Shown: one piece after another, positions 60,714 to 64,000 of the stretch
Layout of the letters: the number at the start of each line of letters is the position of its first letter
Numbering within the stretch: position 1 is the first letter of the stretch
Assembly: GCA_014584575.1 (NCBI GenBank)
Contig: JACTMP010000073.1
Location: 179,673 to 243,672 of the forward strand
DNA: 64,000 nt
DNA from: Chloroflexota bacterium
Lineage (GTDB): Bacteria > Chloroflexota > Anaerolineae > Promineifilales > Promineifilaceae
Direction: 5' to 3'
Notes under the pieces: model-generated
The model's input: only the letters and a program-made list of their open reading frames with translations
Told to the model about the DNA's origin: nothing
The model's database searches: none
Program-made: the position numbers and the translations under genes

Positions 60714-61585
60714 GGAACCACTATTTGTACGGCGGCGGGCACGGCCGTGATCGTCAGCGGCGTCCGTCCCAACAATTCCCCATCTACCCAGACAGTTTGC
60801 GGCGGGTCTACTTCCATCACAATCTCCTTACCGCGCCAGTAATGCAGCCCGGCCTGATCCGTAGGCAGGCGCAGAAAACGGCCCAGGGCCGAACGCACGG
60901 TGGAGAGGCTGGTATCAATCATAAACACATCCAGAAAACCATCGGTCACATCCACCTCGGCGTCAAACACCAGGCTGACGCCGCCAATGCTGCCGGCATT
61001 CAGCACAAAACAAGCCGCGCCTCGCTCCTCCACCACTTCGCCGTCAATGGTCAGGCGGTAATCGGCCTGGTTTAGCTGCCGCCCCATTTCCAGGACGGAA
61101 AGGGGGTAAGCCAGGATGCCGTATCTGTCCTTTTGCTCCCGGCTGGTCTTTTGCTCCTCGTCCACGCCCGTGTAAAGCCGCAGCATGAAGTAGGTGTCAT
61201 GGGCTTTGGCCAGGTCAATGGCTTTCACCTTCTCGCTGGTGACAATCAATTCGGCGGCGGCGCGTAATTCGATGGGGATATTTAGCTCAAAGGCCATGGC
61301 GTTGCCGGTGCCGCCGGGCAGGATGGCCATGGGCACACCGCTGCCCCGCAGCCCGTTGGCAATCTCCATTTGCGTGCCATCGCCGCCATACCCGGCCACC
61401 AGATCATATTGGCCGCTGGCAGCGGCTTCGGCAGCCAGGCGGGTGGCGTCGCCAAATCGCCGGGTGATGTCCACGTGCCAGATGATGCCATGGGGATGAA
61501 AGACATCGTTCAGCGTATTGAGGATCGGCTCATCTTTCCCGGCAGCTGGGTTGATAATCACTTTTACTTTCTGATATTTGGGCAT
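60710..61585 (-). CDS. Diacylglycerol/lipid kinase family protein (paralogue 2)
   Basis: A 291-residue YegS/BmrU-type kinase with INPAAGKDEPILNTLNDVFH, GYGGDGTQMEIANGLRG and ILPGGTGNAMAFELN. Close paralogue of 37696-38586. The stop/start overlap (ATGA at 60710-60713) with the maturase gene shows they are co-transcribed. Two lipid kinases flank the sulfatase region, one near each sulfatase/SulP block. Confidence 0.9.
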   Translation of the reverse strand: MPKYQKVKVIINPAAGKDEPILNTLNDVFHPHGIIWHVDITRRFGDATRLAAEAAASGQYDLVAGYGGDGTQMEIANGLRGSGVPMAILPGGTGNAMAFELNIPIELRAAAELIVTSEKVKAIDLAKAHDTYFMLRLYTGVDEEQKTSREQKDRYGILAYPLSVLEMGRQLNQADYRLTIDGEVVEERGAACFVLNAGSIGGVSLVFDAEVDVTDGFLDVFMIDTSLSTVRSALGRFLRLPTDQAGLHYWRGKEIVMEVDPPQTVWVDGELLGRTPLTITAVPAAVQIVVP

Positions 61586-61600
61586 AGTTGTTTCCTTTAT

Positions 61601-61730
61601 CCACAGATTACACAGATGCCACAGATTTTTAATCTGCGTAATCTGCGCTTACATTGAGTCTGCCTGAAATTGAGGAGATGGGCATCCTCAGATGCCCATC
61701 CGTTCGCATCTGAGGATGCGAACTCCTCTG
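61601..61730. repeat. Hairpin repeats between lipid kinase and lactonase genes
   Basis: CAGATTACACAGATGCCACA faces TAATCTGCGTAATCTGCG (about 61605-61648). GGGCATCCTCAGATGCCC (about 61680) and TTCGCATCTGAGGATGCGAA (about 61703) are each palindromic and related to each other. Confidence 0.6.
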
Positions 61731-61747
61731 GGGAAACGACTCGATGT

Positions 61748-62821
61748 TTATTCTCCAGATCGCAGTTGCAAACAGACGGGGGTGGGGATGGGGGTGGGCG
61801 GGGCAACGGCCGTCAATCCACCCGTCACTTCATCCCGCCGAAACACCACCACCGTATTACTGTCTTGATTGGCAACCAGCAGGTAACGGCCGTGCCCGTC
61901 CATTGTAAAATGGCGCGGCGTCCGGCCCTGGGTTGCTTCGTGCCCCACCAGCGCCAGCCAGCCTGTTTCCGCGGCAATGGCATAAATGGCAATGCTGTCG
62001 TGGCCACGATTAGAAGCATACAGGAAACGGCTGTCCGGCGAAACGGCTACATGCGCCCCGGTATTGGGGCCCGTGTGCGCGGGCGGCAGCGTGGAAATGG
62101 TTTGCTGCGGATGCAGGGCGCCGTTATCCTCGTCATAGGCAAACACAAACAGGTGGGACGTGAGTTCCGCCAGCACATAAACGATACGGCCGTGGGGATG
62201 AAAACAAAGGTGGCGTGGCCCACTGCCGGGTGATAGTTGAACCGGCGGCGCGGCGGGGAACAGTTTTCCCTGCGCCGCATCCAGACCATATACCATGATC
62301 TGGTCTGTGCCTAAATCGGCGGAAAGATAGAAACGGCCGTGACCATTGGGCACAATGCAGTGGGCGTGGGGGACGTCCTGGCGCGGGTCGGGGCCGTGCC
62401 CATGATGCTGCTGATTGTCGCTGGTGGGGGCGAGACGGCCGTCGGCCAGCACCGGCAGCACACACACATTCCCGGTCACATAATTCGCCGCCAGCACAAA
62501 GCGGCCACTGGCGTCCGTACTTACATAACAGGGGGCGTGTCCCCCTGAGGATTGCCGGTTGAGAAAGGTCAGGTCGCCGGTTGCCGCATCTACGGCAAAG
62601 GCGCTCACCGCGCCATCCGCTGTTTCATTCACCGCGTACAAAAAATCCCCATGCGGCGCGAGGGTGAGGTAGGAAGGGTTGACCACACCGGTGGCTGTGG
62701 ATTGGTAGACCAACTGCCCGGTTTCGGCATCCAGCGTATACACGTAAATACCCGCCGCCTTACCATCCACATGCGGTTCGCGCCGGGTATACGTGCCCAC
62801 ATAAACCCGCAGCAGCGTCAT
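61748..62821 (-). CDS. Lactonase-family protein (6-phosphogluconolactonase-like propeller)
   Basis: A 357-residue seven-bladed propeller of the lactonase family (PF10282). VYTLDAETGQLVYQ, LTLAPHGDFLYAVNET, GSGPRHLCFHPHGRIVYVL and VSPDSRFLYASNRGHDSIAIYAI are typical. Members hydrolyse 6-phosphogluconolactone or other lactones. It overlaps the coiled-coil membrane protein stop by 4 bp, so the two are co-transcribed. Confidence 0.9.
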   Translation of the reverse strand: MTLLRVYVGTYTRREPHVDGKAAGIYVYTLDAETGQLVYQSTATGVVNPSYLTLAPHGDFLYAVNETADGAVSAFAVDAATGDLTFLNRQSSGGHAPCYVSTDASGRFVLAANYVTGNVCVLPVLADGRLAPTSDNQQHHGHGPDPRQDVPHAHCIVPNGHGRFYLSADLGTDQIMVYGLDAAQGKLFPAAPPVQLSPGSGPRHLCFHPHGRIVYVLAELTSHLFVFAYDEDNGALHPQQTISTLPPAHTGPNTGAHVAVSPDSRFLYASNRGHDSIAIYAIAAETGWLALVGHEATQGRTPRHFTMDGHGRYLLVANQDSNTVVVFRRDEVTGGLTAVAPPTPIPTPVCLQLRSGE

Positions 62822-63744
62822 TCGATTTCTGCCCCGGGGCTTTGCCCGGCATCCACACCGGGGCTTTGCCCGGCATCCACACCGGTGCTTTGCCCGGCAT
62901 CCACACCGGTGCTTTGCCCGGCGTCCGCATTATTGCCAGAAGCCAAATCCTTTAACGTCAGGTCGGGGTTATGCGCCAGCGCCCAGCCGTGCAGCAGCAA
63001 GCTGGCTAAGGCCAGCCCGATCAGCAGAAGGGACACATTGGCCGCCAGGGTGAGGGTGGTATAAATGCGGGGCAGCCTGATTTTGGCCGATTCCAGCCTG
63101 TCGGTGGTGGTACTCAGGCGGTTTTCGGCCGTTTCCAGTCGGCTTTGTACCTGCCCTACCCGGTCGCTCATCTGACCGGTGATGCCGGTGAAGAAGCCAA
63201 CGGTGTCACTGATGCGTTCCTCGCGCCGTTGTTGCACGCCGGTACGGAAGTCGGTGATGTTCTGTTCCAGTTCAGCAATGCCAGTGGCAATGTCGCCGAC
63301 TAATTCGGGTATGAAGCCATCTAGCTGCACAAAGGGGATAGCGTTGGCGGCGTTGATGGCCGCATTGAGGGTGTTCACGGCGTCGGTGATGGCCTGGACG
63401 GTGGCTCTGGCTTCGGCGATGTTGGCGGCCGTTTCTTCGCTGATTTGGGCGGAGATGGCCTGCCCCACCAGGCTGTTTTCGGTCACATCCGCGCCGGTGC
63501 TGGTGATATTGTTTTCCAGCGTTTGAATGTTTTGTTGGGTGACGGCCAATCGGTCATCAATACGGCCGATACCATTGCTGAGGGTGGTCACGGCCGTTTC
63601 CCCCGCCGTCAACAAATTCAATGTCGCCTCGGTAGCCATGTTGCGCACCTGCCAGCTACCGACAATGCCGATGAGCACGCCAATCAGACCCAACACAGAT
63701 AACACCACCAAAATCCAGCCGACTACTTTCTTAAATGTTCTCAT
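62818..63744 (-). CDS. Coiled-coil membrane protein with a C-terminal octapeptide repeat
   Basis: A 308-residue protein of unknown function. It has one N-terminal membrane helix (VVGWILVVLSVLGLIGVLIG), a long helical region with coiled-coil heptads (residues 40-230), and a second membrane helix near 245-268. The tail repeats DAGQSTGV/DAGQSPGV about four times, encoded by the tandem repeat below. The large loop is probably extracytoplasmic. Co-transcribed with the lactonase by an ATGA overlap. Confidence 0.75.
   Translation of the reverse strand: MRTFKKVVGWILVVLSVLGLIGVLIGIVGSWQVRNMATEATLNLLTAGETAVTTLSNGIGRIDDRLAVTQQNIQTLENNITSTGADVTENSLVGQAISAQISEETAANIAEARATVQAITDAVNTLNAAINAANAIPFVQLDGFIPELVGDIATGIAELEQNITDFRTGVQQRREERISDTVGFFTGITGQMSDRVGQVQSRLETAENRLSTTTDRLESAKIRLPRIYTTLTLAANVSLLLIGLALASLLLHGWALAHNPDLTLKDLASGNNADAGQSTGVDAGQSTGVDAGQSPGVDAGQSPGAEIE
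62834..62929. repeat. 24-bp tandem repeat encoding DAGQSxGV
   Basis: The unit GGGGCTTTGCCCGGCATCCA plus CACC is repeated about four times, with G-to-T changes at one position, encoding an 8-residue repeat. The unit length of 24 bp keeps the frame. Confidence 0.85.
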
Positions 63745-64000
63745 TTCCTTTTCCTCTAAACATAGGACGCAGATTCACGCGGATGACGCGGATAAAAAGG
63801 GGATATATGCGTCGTGTTTTCATTTTTTCGTGGTAGTTCATTACCTGTTACCATTTTACCCGGATGTAAGAGCAGTTGTAGCACCTAAACGGTGTAGAAA
63901 GGGAGGTTCTTTGGGAATTCATGTGGTTGACAGCATATGTGGGGGTCAAACAAATCGTTTGTACCCCTCTAAATCCAACCAAATGCGCTGAAAGAGGGTG
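63745..64000. other. Intergenic region at window end, no gene seen
   Basis: An inverted repeat GGGGTCAAAC...GTTTGTACCCC lies at about 63952-63977. CGGATGACGCGGAT words (about 63780) resemble other hairpin words. The next gene, if any, lies beyond the window. Confidence 0.4.

Noticed and set aside
62552..63064. An open frame containing PGLCPASTP repeats
   Set aside because: It is the opposite strand of the 24-bp tandem repeat and the coiled-coil gene; no independent evidence.
63527..63991. A 154-residue open frame running to the window end
   Set aside because: It begins inside the coiled-coil gene on the opposite strand and has no ribosome site or family motif.

Overview
The window is about 57% GC and most likely comes from a member of the Chloroflexota (Anaerolineae/Ardenticatenia-like). 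I infer this from gene content: a DUF5696/YIP1 sugar-transport locus, a 2-oxoacid:ferredoxin oxidoreductase, giant MalT-type regulators, Ser/Thr/Pro-rich lipoprotein linkers, and a secreted protein ending in a hydrophobic LYLPVV tail. There are no rRNA, tRNA or CRISPR features that I can see. No sequence search was possible, so every family name rests on motif and architecture recognition.

Layout. 1-17 kb, mostly minus strand: a PlsY-like acyltransferase, then a beta-glucan/galactoside utilisation locus (YIP1/NHL protein, DUF5696 protein, two sugar ABC permeases, two PF10091/GH144-type glycosidases, a LacI regulator, a GH35-like beta-galactosidase and a double solute-binding lipoprotein). A 5'-truncated extra permease marks its upstream edge. 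17-25 kb: YigZ protein, secreted glycosidase, patatin, GT4 glycosyltransferase, a large secreted repeat protein and a lipoyl-less E2 acyltransferase, plus a 70-bp broken copy of that gene's 5' end. 25-32 kb, minus strand: korB-korA, an Rpn-type nuclease and FtsK. 32-38 kb: EEP-family hydrolase, a SerA fused to a ParB/SerK-like domain, a BrnT-BrnA-type module with a broken toxin, a YtxH-like protein, a SulP transporter and a lipid kinase. 38-61 kb: an anion and sulfate-ester island with two signal-less arylsulfatases, three more SulP transporters, two K+ channels, a ClC channel, an HdeD-like protein, DUF1269, DUF6325 and SHOCT proteins, and a sulfatase-maturating radical SAM enzyme. A type II restriction-modification pair and a MalT-type regulator sit in the middle. 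60-64 kb: second lipid kinase, lactonase and a coiled-coil membrane protein with a 24-bp tandem repeat.

Two features run across all of this. The palindromic octamer ACGGCCGT occurs roughly 120 times by my hand count, where about one to three would be expected. It appears in all frames, on both strands and in terminator stems, like the HIP1 element of cyanobacteria. Second, almost every intergenic gap holds a quasi-palindromic hairpin built from short repeated words. At least six families are present, and several copies lie inside genes, where they encode linkers or ends of proteins. One family forms a branched structure whose stems have changed in a compensatory way between two copies.

The sulfatases, the maturase and the SulP carriers plausibly work together to cleave imported sulfate esters and move the released sulfate. 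The glycosidases and permeases plausibly capture and break down beta-glucans under LacI control.
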